Below, piece by piece: positions 1-9,260 of a stretch of 64,000 bases of DNA. The first letter of the stretch is position 1; every line of letters begins with the position of its first letter. Origin of the DNA: Thalassotalea_F euphylliae (lineage in GTDB: Bacteria > Pseudomonadota > Gammaproteobacteria > Enterobacterales > Alteromonadaceae). The DNA is taken from the NCBI RefSeq assembly GCF_042682785.1, contig NZ_JBHUIB010000003.1:124001-188000 (forward strand), written 5' to 3'. The position numbers were made by a program, and so were the translations under genes. A model generated the notes under the pieces. It did not search any database and was not told the DNA's origin. It worked only from the letters and a program-made list of their open reading frames with translations.

Positions 1-794
1 TTGGGACTTTGTAAAAATCTGGGTCGACTTTGACGGTTTTCCACACCAAACGAGTAACCGCCTTACCATTTCTGTCTTTTTTCCCTGTCTTGATGCGATT
101 AATCAACACATGTGGTTTGGCACTATTTTTCTCTTCTTTAAATTGTGCCAAGCCAACAGACGCATTATCCATTTTTAGCGGCGTAAATAGACGTTGCTCA
201 AGTAAATCTTCATAACTTTTCGCTTGGCTTTGCTCTATTGCGGGCTCTAAAAAGCCATACGCAATGTTTTGATAGCCGTAGCATTTTTCTGGTTGGCAAA
301 TAGGGGTAACACGGTCAAAACGCTTAATGACTTTTTCCATACTCCAGTTTTCATGTAGTAGGTTGTCGTAAGCATTTGGCATTAAGCCTGTGGTGTGGCT
401 CATGACGTGTTTTACTTTAATTTTCTTTGCAGCATTTTGTGTGGCTAAATTAAAGTGAGGCACATATTTAGTGATTGGATCTTCAAGGTTTAACACCTTC
501 TCGTGCGCCAGCATGGTTGCAATAGTGGCTGCAAATGGCTTGGATACCGAGGCAAGGCGAAAAACAGTGTCTGGCGTGACTTTTTGCTTCTTCTTTGTAT
601 CAAGGTAACCGAAGGTTTGAATATCGATAACTTTGTTATTTTTGATAATGGCGTAGGCGCCACCCGGAATATTTTTGTTATAAAGTTGAACGCCAACTTG
701 TCGTTTAAACTTGTTAAGGAACTGCTCACTCGTATCAGCAAAAACTGATGGTGAAAGTAGGGCAAGCAGTGTAAGTAGAAAAAATCTCATCATC
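1..794 (-). CDS. Serine hydrolase, beta-lactamase class C/PBP4 type (3' end cut off)
   Basis: The reading frame enters from the left edge and no stop is reached, so only about the first 264 residues are visible. It starts at tandem ATGs (794 and 791) followed by a clear signal peptide (MMRFFLLTLLALLSPSVFA), so the protein is exported to the periplasm or anchored there. The active-site tetrad SVSK (Ser82, Lys85) and the second motif YQN (Tyr174, Asn176) are both present; the third motif (KTG/HxG) would lie outside the window. The family includes class C beta-lactamases, DD-peptidases and esterases, and the substrate cannot be read from the fragment. A second member of the same superfamily lies at 31136-32554. 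The gene stands alone, divergent from nothing obvious, with about 155 bp of empty sequence upstream. Confidence 0.85.
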
Positions 795-949
795 ACGCAT
801 TGTGGCGGAAAAAGTGGCAAATAATACCGACTGAAATCTAAAAGTCTATGGGCACCTGATGACTTTTATATCGTATGCGTCAAAAAATGCCCAGCATCCT
901 CCGAAATAATTAAGACAAATAAAGTGTAACGATTTTTAAATTCAACGAC

Positions 950-1240
950 TTATGCAATATGTGTCATCTCGTTCAAGGTAAATTCATCAACCGCACCTTC
1001 AACAGCGACTAAGTAGTCGGCCAGGTGTTTGTTGTTCATGTGTGTTTGCCACAGTTCACGCGACTCCCAGTTCTCATAAAACAGAAAATGAGCAGGGTTT
1101 TCGTTATCTTGATGCAAGTCATAGTTTATACAGCCTGCCTCTGCACGGGTAACGTCGATGAGCTTGAGAAGCTCTGCTTTTACCAAGTCAATTTTACTTT
1201 CATGTGCCTTGATATTAGCGACAATGGTCAGTTTACTCAT
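950..1240 (-). CDS. Antibiotic biosynthesis monooxygenase (ABM) domain protein, YgiN-like
   Basis: A 96-residue single-domain protein. The sequence opens with a beta strand (KLTIVANIKAH) and carries the GCINYDLHQDNENP and FLFYENWESRELWQTHM segments typical of the dimeric ferredoxin-like ABM fold. Relatives include the quinol monooxygenase YgiN and small haem- or quinone-binding proteins, all cytoplasmic, that act without added cofactor. Length is normal for the family. Upstream on its strand, AGAGGACATGTAAATGAG gives a reasonable ribosome binding site before the ATG at 1240. It appears monocistronic, divergent from lacZ. The substrate is unknown; the call is at fold level only. Confidence 0.8.
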   Translation of the reverse strand: MSKLTIVANIKAHESKIDLVKAELLKLIDVTRAEAGCINYDLHQDNENPAHFLFYENWESRELWQTHMNNKHLADYLVAVEGAVDEFTLNEMTHIA

Positions 1241-1467
1241 TTACATGTCCTCTGTTTATTCTAGGATTGTGGTTCATTTAGCATAGTCTTGAATAGCAGT
1301 ATCGGAAATTAATTCTGGTCTCACCGTAAACCTCAGGTTAATATTTATAGTATTAGTCATACAATTAAGTGCCGCTTGAAAAAACACCGGTATATCAGCG
1401 ATTATTAGCGCTAAATACCAAGCCAAATAAGCAAGAAAGCAAGCAGGCAAAACAGTGAGCAAACTGC

Positions 1468-4400
1468 ATGATCGGGATTAAAGATGTTGTTGCAAGAAGA
1501 GATTGGGAAAACCAGCTCTGCTTTCAGGTTAATCAAGTTAGGGCACATAGCCCGTTAAACGGCTATAAAAGTATTGAAGAGGCACTGACTAAGCAAAATA
1601 GCCAGCGAAGATTGCTAAACGGTGACTGGAATTTTCAGTTGTTTGATAAGCCAGAGTCGGTGACAGACGACTTCATCCAAGTAGGCTTTGAACCCGAAGG
1701 TGACAACTGGCGCACAATGCCCGTACCTGCGAATTGGCAACTACACGGTGTTGATAAGCCGATTTATTGCAATGTGAAATACCCCTTTGAGGTTAACCCG
1801 CCTTATGTGCCTGTGGAAAATCCAACAGGCTGTTATCACACCTGTTTTGATGTTGATGAAGATACGCTAAGCCAGTGTAACCATATCGTATTTGACGGTG
1901 TGAACTCGGCGTTTCACCTATGGTGTAATGGCTATTATGTTGGCTATTCGCAAGATAGCCGTTTGCCGAGCGAATTTAATGTATCACCTTTCCTTCAATG
2001 TGGCAGAAATGATATCGCTGTGATGGTGATTCGTTGGAGCGACGGCAGCTACTTAGAAGATCAAGATATGTGGTGGATGAGCGGTATTTTCCGTGATGTC
2101 TATTTACTGTCTAAGCCTCAACACCATATCCAAGATGTCTTTGCGACACCTTCACTAGATGCATGCTACAAAGACGGACAACTTAACGTTAAAACTAGAG
2201 TCAACGCACCAGTTGATTATAAAATTCATATCCAACTGTTCGACGGCCAAACACCCGTATCACCAGCTGCTGTAGGTAAGCTGGACGACAAGGTAGTTGA
2301 TGAAAAAGGTGGTTGGGCAGATGTCTGTTTTCAAACGCTCAACATTGAATCGCCTAAGCAGTGGAGCGCAGAAACACCTTATTTATATCGGTTGGTGGTG
2401 TCGTTAGTAAACGATGAAGAATCTGTTGTTGACGTTGAAGCTTACGATATAGGTTTTAGGGTCATTGAGATGATTGACGGTCAACTATGTGTAAACGGTC
2501 AGGCACTGCTTATACGAGGCGTGAATCGTCATGAACATCACCCAGAACTAGGACACGTCGTTACTGAGCAAGACATGATTCGCGATATCAAATTGCTCAA
2601 ACAGAACAACTTTAACGCGGTTCGAACGGCGCATTATCCAAATCATCCGCGTTTCTATGAACTGTGTGACGAATACGGTTTATACGTGTGTGATGAGGCC
2701 AATATTGAGACTCATGGCATGTTCCCTATGGGGCGCCTTGCTAGCGATCCGCTATGGATGCCAGCTTTTGTGAGTCGCTATAGTCAAATGGTGGAGCGTG
2801 ATAAGAATCATGCGTCGGTCATCATTTGGTCGCTCGGTAATGAGTCTGGCCACGGCAGTAGCCATGATGCCATGTACGCATGGTCAAAAGATTTTGACCC
2901 TTCTCGTCCAGTGCAGTACGAAGGGGGCGGTTCTGCTACTTCAGCTACAGATATTATTTGTCCCATGTATGCCCGTGTTGATGTAGACCAGCCATTTGAG
3001 GCGGTGCCGAAATGGTCGATTAAAAAATGGGTGTCATTGCCACAAGAACAAAGGCCACTCATTTTATGTGAATACGCCCATGCTATGGGTAATAGCCTTG
3101 GTAGTTTTGCCGATTATTGGCAGGCGTTTCGCGAATATCCTCGTTTGCAAGGCGGGTTTATTTGGGATTGGGTTGATCAAGGCTTGTCAAAAGTTGATGA
3201 CGATGGTCAACATTTTTGGGCATACGGTGGTGATTTTGGTGACACACAAAATGACCGTCAGTTTTGTATTAATGGTCTGTTGTTTCCTGACCGCACACCA
3301 CATCCATCGTTATATGAGGCTAAATACTGCCAGCAGTTTTTCCAGTTTAAATCGCTTCAATCGACAATTGATGACCAAGGTATAAAGGCCGCAATTGAGG
3401 TAACAAGTGAGTACTTGTTCAAAGCATGTGATAACGAACGTTTGACGTGGCAGTTACTTGAAAATGGTAAACCGGTGTTGTCTGGCGATGTTGTGTTAAA
3501 TATCGAAGCGAACAATACACAGCTCGTGTCGATTGAAGGGGAGTATGAAGCATCAGCTGGCAACATCTATCATTTAAATCTTGCGGTTGTCGCTATTGAT
3601 GAAACGGCCTATGCGACAGCTGGGCATAGTTATGCGACAGAGCAGTTAAATGTCAGTAATGAGCTCGGTTTAATGGCGGTAAAACGGTCTCAGCAAACTG
3701 CTCAAACTGCTAAAGCAACCGTGCAAATCAGTGAAAACGACAAATATCTTGTTGTAGAAGCAAATGACAATCGCTTCGAATGGAGCAAAGCGTCGGGCTT
3801 ACTTGTTGACTGGCAAGCGTCAGGGCTTCAGGTATTAACCGCGCCATTAGTCGATAATTTTTATCGCGCACCACTAGACAATGATATTGGCACCAGTGAG
3901 GCTGACAATGTTGACCCGAACGCCTGGGTGTCCCGTTGGCAGGCTGCTGGGGTAGGCCAGTGGCAACAGACGCTAGTTTCGCTTAACGCAGAACCTTTAT
4001 CTGTGGACGCTAAAGCAGCTAAGGCGACAGTTGTTGCGATGTTTGACTATCAGTATGAAGGTCGAACGGTTGCACAAACCTATTGGCGTTATGAAATTGG
4101 CACAGATGGAAAGCTTGAACTTTGCGTTGAAGTTGAACTTGCAGAACACTTACCACCTTTACCGCGAATAGGTCTAACCATGGGCATCAAGGATAGTGGG
4201 CAAATGGTAAACTGGTTAGGGTTAGGGCCGCATGAAAACTATCCTGATAGACTGAGTGCTGCGCGCTTCGGTGACTTTCAATTACCGCTAAAAGAAATGC
4301 ATACCGACTATATTTTCCCAACAGAAAATGGCTTGCGATCAAATACACAGAAATTGGTGTTAAACCCATTGGTTGTTGAAGGGGAGTTCCACTTTAATGT

Positions 4401-4605
4401 CAGCCAGTATGGGCTGCAACAATTGGTGGAAGCTAAACATACCAATGACTTGGCAGAAACTGGTGATGTACACATTTGCATTGACCATAAGCACATGGGG
4501 ATAGGCGGTGATGATTCGTGGAGTCCAAGTGTCCATGATGCGTTTATTCTCTCTGATAAATCGTATCGCTATCAAGTGGTGCTATATAGTCCGTCCCCAT
4601 CATAA
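1468..4605 (+). CDS. lacZ: Beta-galactosidase, LacZ type (GH2)
   Basis: A 1045-residue glycoside hydrolase of family 2, colinear with E. coli LacZ. It hydrolyses beta-galactosides such as lactose in the cytoplasm. The N terminus (VVARRDWENQ) aligns with the LacZ start, supporting the ATG at 1468 although the ribosome binding site is poor. The order of domains is jelly-roll sugar-binding, immunoglobulin-like, TIM barrel, second Ig-like and the C-terminal small-chain domain. The acid/base glutamate is Glu459 in SLGNESGHG and the nucleophile is Glu535 in LCEYAHAMGNS; their 76-residue spacing equals that of E. coli Glu461 and Glu537. No permease, LacI-type regulator or other galactoside gene is adjacent, so it is an orphan gene. 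It ends just before a strong bidirectional terminator. Confidence 0.97.
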   Translation: MIGIKDVVARRDWENQLCFQVNQVRAHSPLNGYKSIEEALTKQNSQRRLLNGDWNFQLFDKPESVTDDFIQVGFEPEGDNWRTMPVPANWQLHGVDKPIYCNVKYPFEVNPPYVPVENPTGCYHTCFDVDEDTLSQCNHIVFDGVNSAFHLWCNGYYVGYSQDSRLPSEFNVSPFLQCGRNDIAVMVIRWSDGSYLEDQDMWWMSGIFRDVYLLSKPQHHIQDVFATPSLDACYKDGQLNVKTRVNAPVDYKIHIQLFDGQTPVSPAAVGKLDDKVVDEKGGWADVCFQTLNIESPKQWSAETPYLYRLVVSLVNDEESVVDVEAYDIGFRVIEMIDGQLCVNGQALLIRGVNRHEHHPELGHVVTEQDMIRDIKLLKQNNFNAVRTAHYPNHPRFYELCDEYGLYVCDEANIETHGMFPMGRLASDPLWMPAFVSRYSQMVERDKNHASVIIWSLGNESGHGSSHDAMYAWSKDFDPSRPVQYEGGGSATSATDIICPMYARVDVDQPFEAVPKWSIKKWVSLPQEQRPLILCEYAHAMGNSLGSFADYWQAFREYPRLQGGFIWDWVDQGLSKVDDDGQHFWAYGGDFGDTQNDRQFCINGLLFPDRTPHPSLYEAKYCQQFFQFKSLQSTIDDQGIKAAIEVTSEYLFKACDNERLTWQLLENGKPVLSGDVVLNIEANNTQLVSIEGEYEASAGNIYHLNLAVVAIDETAYATAGHSYATEQLNVSNELGLMAVKRSQQTAQTAKATVQISENDKYLVVEANDNRFEWSKASGLLVDWQASGLQVLTAPLVDNFYRAPLDNDIGTSEADNVDPNAWVSRWQAAGVGQWQQTLVSLNAEPLSVDAKAAKATVVAMFDYQYEGRTVAQTYWRYEIGTDGKLELCVEVELAEHLPPLPRIGLTMGIKDSGQMVNWLGLGPHENYPDRLSAARFGDFQLPLKEMHTDYIFPTENGLRSNTQKLVLNPLVVEGEFHFNVSQYGLQQLVEAKHTNDLAETGDVHICIDHKHMGIGGDDSWSPSVHDAFILSDKSYRYQVVLYSPSPS

Positions 4606-4666
4606 GAGGTTAGTGCGTGTTAGGGCGCGCGAGTGCAAGCCGATACGTTGATATTTTGATATTTGG

Positions 4667-4698
4667 AAAAGAGCGTCAGTGTTTACTGACGCTCTTTT
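4667..4698. terminator. Bidirectional intrinsic terminator between lacZ and the Rieske gene
   Basis: A perfect 14-bp stem (AAAAGAGCGTCAGT, loop GTTT, then its complement) with A-rich and T-rich flanks, so it works on either strand. It separates two convergent genes. On the minus strand the left side of the stem is made from the last three sense codons and the stop codon of the Rieske gene. Confidence 0.9.
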
Positions 4699-5825
4699 AT
4701 TATCTGATGTATTTGTTGCCTGAACTGCCTTATCGGCGATTCTCCATATTCGGCGGTTGGCCCCGTTGAAAAGTATGGACTGCGCATCGCTTTCTGTATG
4801 CTCTCACATACGTAAATATCTTCCTGCATAAAGTCTGCGCTTCCTAAAGGGTGTGATTTGTCGAGTTTTCTGTCTTTTTGACGAGTTCGTTGCTGCCAAA
4901 ATGAATAGGATTTTGCGGCTTGAGAAACGTAGCGTATTGTTGAGCAGTTTTTTACTTTGGTGCGTGTTTCTACTCGCGTTCTATCAGGTGCTTCTGGAAT
5001 CACATTGAACACTGTCCATGTTGACTCAGATTCCACTAAACCGATTGCAGGAAAGAGCATCGGCACATACGCACCCAGTTTTTCATCTTCCTGCGACATC
5101 AGCAGTGGGAGCGGTGAAAACTGCGATAAGTTATCGCGATATTCGTCTGTTAACGGCTCCCAAAAGTGAAAGTGACGTTCAGCAAAGCCAAACGACGCTT
5201 TGTTATGCGCATACATGTTCAGTGTGCCGCTGTGCAACTGGGCTAAATGATAGTGATCGATATAATTCTCCACCACCAACTTCCAGTTTGCGTGAATGAT
5301 AAAATTTTCACGGTCTGAGGTAGCTTCAACTAAATCGTCAACGTTATAGGGGGCAATATGCTGGTTCATTGGCGAAAACCATTGCTGAACAGGCTCAGCA
5401 TCAATATTTGGATTTACCCAAATCATGCCTCGCCACGTTCCAACAGCAGCTTTTTGCAGGCTATAACAAGACTTGTCAATTTGACGAAACTCTTGCTTTT
5501 GCTTAGGTAAACTTTTTAACGTGCCATCGATACCGTAAGACCAATCATGATAAGGGCAAGTTAGGCGCTTTACGCCACTGCCTTTGCCATCCACTAATTG
5601 CATACCACGGTGACGGCAGCGGTTATGGTAGGCAACCAATGCTCCATCTTCGTTTTTTAGTACGACAATGTTGGCTAAACCCGCTTGGACTGTTAAGTAA
5701 TCACCTGATGCTGATAGATCTTCGGTAAGACCCGCAAATGTCCAACTTTGGGTAAAAATATGGGTTTGTTCCAGCGCAAAGTAATCAGTGCTGGTATAGC
5801 TTTCTACGGGGAGTATCTGATTCAT
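4683..5825 (-). CDS. Rieske non-haem iron oxygenase, alpha subunit
   Basis: A 380-residue aromatic-ring-hydroxylating-type oxygenase. The Rieske [2Fe-2S] site is Cys70-x-His72 and Cys90-x2-His93 (CRH, CPYH). The mononuclear iron site is the Asn180-Trp...Glu186-Asn-Tyr...His193-x4-His198 stretch, with the third ligand probably the Asp in QEDIYVCES near the C terminus. Members hydroxylate or demethylate aromatic rings, quaternary amines or sterols, using electrons from a separate reductase; no reductase or ferredoxin gene is in the window. It is the last gene of a three-gene operon with the cytochrome lipoprotein and a small membrane protein (10-bp gap upstream). Its promoter should therefore be the one at 9131-9260, which carries TetR-type operators. 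The substrate is not determinable here; CntA-, GbcA- or KshA-like roles are all possible. Confidence 0.9.
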   Translation of the reverse strand: MNQILPVESYTSTDYFALEQTHIFTQSWTFAGLTEDLSASGDYLTVQAGLANIVVLKNEDGALVAYHNRCRHRGMQLVDGKGSGVKRLTCPYHDWSYGIDGTLKSLPKQKQEFRQIDKSCYSLQKAAVGTWRGMIWVNPNIDAEPVQQWFSPMNQHIAPYNVDDLVEATSDRENFIIHANWKLVVENYIDHYHLAQLHSGTLNMYAHNKASFGFAERHFHFWEPLTDEYRDNLSQFSPLPLLMSQEDEKLGAYVPMLFPAIGLVESESTWTVFNVIPEAPDRTRVETRTKVKNCSTIRYVSQAAKSYSFWQQRTRQKDRKLDKSHPLGSADFMQEDIYVCESIQKAMRSPYFSTGPTAEYGESPIRQFRQQIHQIIKERQ

Positions 5826-5835
5826 ATTGCCTCCG

Positions 5836-6033
5836 TTAGAATTGCCAATGGGGGTATATAAAGCAACTCAGCGCAACAAGTCCCCAAATGGCCATAGTCA
5901 ACCAATACACGCCTGCTTGCTCACTGCGTCTGTAAGGTTGCCACAAGTAGACTTCACCACTGATAAGATCAACTGCCCACCATATGAGCAGAGCCGCGCC
6001 AAGCCAGTAACTCCAAGGAAATTCCATTATCAT
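5836..6033 (-). CDS. Small two-helix membrane protein
   Basis: A 65-residue protein with two hydrophobic helices (WSYWLGAALLIWWAVDLI and VYWLTMAIWGLVALSCFIY) and a basic loop between them (QPYRRSE). It starts one base after the stop of the cytochrome lipoprotein gene and ends 10 bp before the Rieske gene, so it is translated from the same message. I do not recognise the family. Its position between a periplasmic haem protein and an iron oxygenase suggests, by inference only, a role as an anchor or as an electron-transfer partner in the inner membrane. An internal ATG two codons in is an equally possible start. Confidence 0.65.
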   Translation of the reverse strand: MIMEFPWSYWLGAALLIWWAVDLISGEVYLWQPYRRSEQAGVYWLTMAIWGLVALSCFIYPHWQF

Positions 6034-6034
6034 C

Positions 6035-9000
6035 TTATTCCACCTCGTCTCGATTCAATGTGCCGTCTAGATCTCTATCCAGCGCTATTTGCCAACCTTT
6101 ACCCGGTAACACACAAGTAAATGTGATGCTGTTAGTACCATTGCGCGCAAGTTCAAGCATCGCTGTTTTCGAGAGTGCAGCGTCGGCACTACTGTCTGCT
6201 TGATAGGTATTGTCTGAGTGACGATAAAAGTATTGGCGGCTTTGCCCATCCACTACACCTTGTGCGATAAGGTCACATTCGGTGACATTGCCACCCAATA
6301 GCTTCGACACAAACGGCGTTGCTGCCCGTTGCTCTAACAAATTGACACGAGTTAGCGCAGCATCTGATGATTGCTCTGACACCGTAATTTGCTGACCGAC
6401 AATAGGTGCAATGTCATTATCAAATTCCATCATGTAATCGACTAAACCTTGGCGCGTTGTCTCATCCGGTATACCAACGGTCCCTGCATTGAAGTGACAG
6501 CCATGACGCTCGTCTGCTCCGGTTGGACAGCCTGTTTCACCATTGTCGAATACGCCACCTTTTAGGAAGTTAAGGAGCTGATCGGTAGCACCATCATGCA
6601 AGAAGCCAAAACCGCGAATTTGGTCGCCTTGATGCTCCTTGGTGTGCGACGGCAGAAAGCCTTCTCGGTCAGGTAAGCCAAACATACCAACGCGTGTATA
6701 CAAGTTACGCAGTTGAGGCACTTTAAATATTTGAATTTCACCGCCGTGTGCTATTTCACCTCGCGTACCATAAAAGCCTTGTGCAGGGTCAACACCATGA
6801 CAACCTTGGCAGTTCACACCATCTGGGCTGTCACCATTTATTGGTGTATCTTCTGCTGCACCGTCTGAACGACGCGTACCATGGAAAAAGTCATGTCCCT
6901 GTTTTGCTGATGCAGACAATTGATTATCTAACGTTCTAATCGGATTCGGAGGCAGCGCTATGCGCAGCATAAAGTCAGCAAACTTACCCATATCTTGTTC
7001 GAGTGCTTGAACTTGCATCGATTTTTCTGCGTTTTCACTTGTTGCTGGCAGCTCTATGTCCATCCCAAGCAAGCCTTCAAAGGCGACAATAAAGTTTTTG
7101 AACGACGTACGTTCATCAAGGGTTTGGTTTGTGTCATCGCCAAAATAGCCAATAGATCGGTCGCCTCGCCAGTGCATATGTCCATGGTGCTGCATACCGC
7201 GCAGCGTCTGGGTACCCATTGGGCCTTTCATACTGGCAAAAGCTCGTTCATCGCCGCTGCCATTAATCAGATCTAATAACTGACAACTGGCTTCTTCTGG
7301 GCCCACTAATAAGCAACCGAGTTCTGATAGGTTTTGGGTAGGAAAAGGCTGTGGGTTATAGCCATTACTACCGTCAGGGTTCCCTAAGTTCCAACTGAGG
7401 TGATCGGTGTCACCAAACACATGACAGCTGGCACAAGAAGATTCACCATTGCTGGAAGAGCGGTTGGCGTCATAGAGCATAAAGCGACCCGCCATAAAGG
7501 ACTCAGGCTCAAACGTTGCCATGGTTAAACGTTGCTGTTCTTGTTTGGTATCTAGCGCTATTTTGACGAGGCTATTGTCGTAACGAGTAAAGACATACAG
7601 AGCGTTGTGCGATTCAGACAACATAAGACCAGACGGACCACCTGCTACTTCGATGTGTGCCTGACTCAGTGTTTGTGGTGTAAACTCTTCACCTTCGCCA
7701 TCCCAAAAGCTGTCTTGTTCTAATTGCATCGTCGGTAATACTGCTATTTTGTTAGAGCCAAGCGCAGCGCTATACAGCGTTTTACCGTCACTTGATACAG
7801 CCATTTGTGTAGGCGTTGATAACGTGTGCGCTCTTGCATCAGTGTCCGTTTTTAAGGTTTGATAATTTATGTGCCTATTTAAATGTCGAGGCTTCACCGT
7901 GCCTAGAAAAGGGTTGATAACAGTCACCTGACTTTTTGCAATATTTCCCTGCACCGTTGACCCCGCATAAGTGCCTGGCCCCTCAAAGCGTGTGGCATTA
8001 TTCGCGTCAGTATTGGTAACATAAAGCTGGCCATTTGTTGGATTAGTTGCAAGATTAAATAGGGTAGTTCCGACATGTGGATACGCGGCAACTTCTGTTA
8101 GTGAAGCGGTATCTATGGCAAAGACATCTAAATCAGGCAAATTGAAGCGGATGCCGTTTGAAAAATTGCGACCTTTGCTGTCTTGCCATTGCCCACTGGC
8201 AGAGTCGTACTTCACGATCATACTGGTCCATGGCTGGTATTCGCCATCTGCATTTGTACCTGGTGCGGTTCTGCCGCCGGGTAAATAACCGTCCTCCAAA
8301 CCGAAGGGGCTCGAAATCTCGTCCATTACCTGACACGGATAGGCGCCATATTCATCATCTTCATAGCCATAACACATCACGGCTTCATGAACAGCTGTGG
8401 TTTGGTTTCCTGAATTTAAGACGCCAGCATATAGGGTGGATTCATCTTGAGATACGGCAAGTCCGCGTAATGTATCGCCAAAGAGATTCATTATCTTGAT
8501 GGGCTTTCCACCGAGAGTTTGGCCGAGATCTGTTGTATCAAACACCCAAATATCAGCGCGACCAACACCTGATGTATGTAATTGAGGATCACCTGCTCCT
8601 GGCACATCAGCTAATGCTGAGTTAAGGCGTTGCTGCCCTCGGTGTGCAGTAGTAATAAATGCTCGATTACTCGCAAGCACAATATCCCGAGGTTCGTCAC
8701 CGACAAGCAAAGTGCGAGTAACGCGAGCAGGCATTGTCGAGAAATCTACAACGCTTACTGAATCCGACAGGTGATTAACGACCCAAGCTTGGTTTCCTTT
8801 GACGGCCACTGCAACAGGTTCCATACCCACAGGAATACTTTGCACATGCGACGCATCGCCGGTTTCACTTAACGAAAACCACTCAAGTGAATTGTTCGAC
8901 GTGTTTGCGACGAAGAGCGACTGCTTATCCTCAGCCATTGCAATAGGTCTTACTGGCGCAGATTCAAACCCTATGTACTCACTTTGTTGAGCCGGTGATT

Positions 9001-9130
9001 CGACCATTGGTGGTTGTTCTGTTGTTGGCTTATCAGAGCTTGGTGCAGGTGTTTTTGTTGTATTACTGCTACTTCCGCCACAGGCCGATATAACGGCTAA
9101 TGTGATCAAGCCAAGTATTGTATGTTTCAT
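6035..9130 (-). CDS. Beta-propeller/di-haem cytochrome c lipoprotein
   Basis: A 1031-residue lipoprotein. The signal peptide ends in a lipobox (AVISACGGSSS), followed by a Ser/Thr/Pro-rich linker. Residues from about 55 to 530 resemble YVTN/Lvp-type beta-propeller repeats (KQSLFVANTSNNSLEWF, NQAWVVNHLSDSVSVVD, GKTLYSAALGSNKIAVL). The C-terminal half carries two c-type haem motifs, Cys566-Ala-Ser-Cys569-His570 and Cys774-Gln-Gly-Cys777-His778, with spacing and flanks like the di-haem peroxidase/MauG group. It is predicted to sit on the outer membrane or cell surface and to carry out haem-based redox chemistry. It is the first gene of a three-gene operon ending in the Rieske oxygenase, divergent from a tetR gene, with a 21-bp palindrome 20 bp upstream of its start. 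The substrate is unknown. Confidence 0.85.
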   Translation of the reverse strand: MKHTILGLITLAVISACGGSSSNTTKTPAPSSDKPTTEQPPMVESPAQQSEYIGFESAPVRPIAMAEDKQSLFVANTSNNSLEWFSLSETGDASHVQSIPVGMEPVAVAVKGNQAWVVNHLSDSVSVVDFSTMPARVTRTLLVGDEPRDIVLASNRAFITTAHRGQQRLNSALADVPGAGDPQLHTSGVGRADIWVFDTTDLGQTLGGKPIKIMNLFGDTLRGLAVSQDESTLYAGVLNSGNQTTAVHEAVMCYGYEDDEYGAYPCQVMDEISSPFGLEDGYLPGGRTAPGTNADGEYQPWTSMIVKYDSASGQWQDSKGRNFSNGIRFNLPDLDVFAIDTASLTEVAAYPHVGTTLFNLATNPTNGQLYVTNTDANNATRFEGPGTYAGSTVQGNIAKSQVTVINPFLGTVKPRHLNRHINYQTLKTDTDARAHTLSTPTQMAVSSDGKTLYSAALGSNKIAVLPTMQLEQDSFWDGEGEEFTPQTLSQAHIEVAGGPSGLMLSESHNALYVFTRYDNSLVKIALDTKQEQQRLTMATFEPESFMAGRFMLYDANRSSSNGESSCASCHVFGDTDHLSWNLGNPDGSNGYNPQPFPTQNLSELGCLLVGPEEASCQLLDLINGSGDERAFASMKGPMGTQTLRGMQHHGHMHWRGDRSIGYFGDDTNQTLDERTSFKNFIVAFEGLLGMDIELPATSENAEKSMQVQALEQDMGKFADFMLRIALPPNPIRTLDNQLSASAKQGHDFFHGTRRSDGAAEDTPINGDSPDGVNCQGCHGVDPAQGFYGTRGEIAHGGEIQIFKVPQLRNLYTRVGMFGLPDREGFLPSHTKEHQGDQIRGFGFLHDGATDQLLNFLKGGVFDNGETGCPTGADERHGCHFNAGTVGIPDETTRQGLVDYMMEFDNDIAPIVGQQITVSEQSSDAALTRVNLLEQRAATPFVSKLLGGNVTECDLIAQGVVDGQSRQYFYRHSDNTYQADSSADAALSKTAMLELARNGTNSITFTCVLPGKGWQIALDRDLDGTLNRDEVE

Positions 9131-9149
9131 ATCAATCCCTCAATAGAGT

Positions 9150-9170
9150 AAATTGTCAAGTTGACAATTT
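9150..9170. promoter_or_regulatory. Palindromic operator 1, upstream of the cytochrome operon
   Basis: A 21-bp perfect palindrome: left arm AAATTGTCAA, central G, right arm TTGACAATTT. It lies 20-40 bp before the start of the cytochrome lipoprotein gene. The same sequence recurs at 9193-9213 and 9838-9858, always next to genes flanking tetR, so it is very probably the operator of that regulator. Confidence 0.85.
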
Positions 9171-9192
9171 ATAGCTTATACTTGGTTTTTAT

Positions 9193-9213
9193 AAATTGTC
9201 AACGTGACAATTT
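9193..9213. promoter_or_regulatory. Palindromic operator 2, upstream of tetR
   Basis: Second copy of the 21-bp palindrome (AAATTGTCAA, C, GTGACAATTT), with one mismatched pair. Its centre is 43 bp from the centre of the first copy, about four helical turns, which would place two dimers on the same face of the DNA. It lies about 50 bp before the tetR start and is likely to give autoregulation. Confidence 0.82.
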
Positions 9214-9260
9214 AAATGGGTTTGGTATATTGCAATTACTGAAGACTATGAGAGAACACT

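Noticed and set aside
1274..1462. 62-codon reading frame on the minus strand just before lacZ
   Set aside because: It overlaps the lacZ promoter region, lacks a ribosome binding site and has no recognisable pattern.
6015..6040. ATTATCAT segment like a Fur half-site
   Set aside because: It lies at the coding junction of the cytochrome and small membrane protein genes and has only one half-site.
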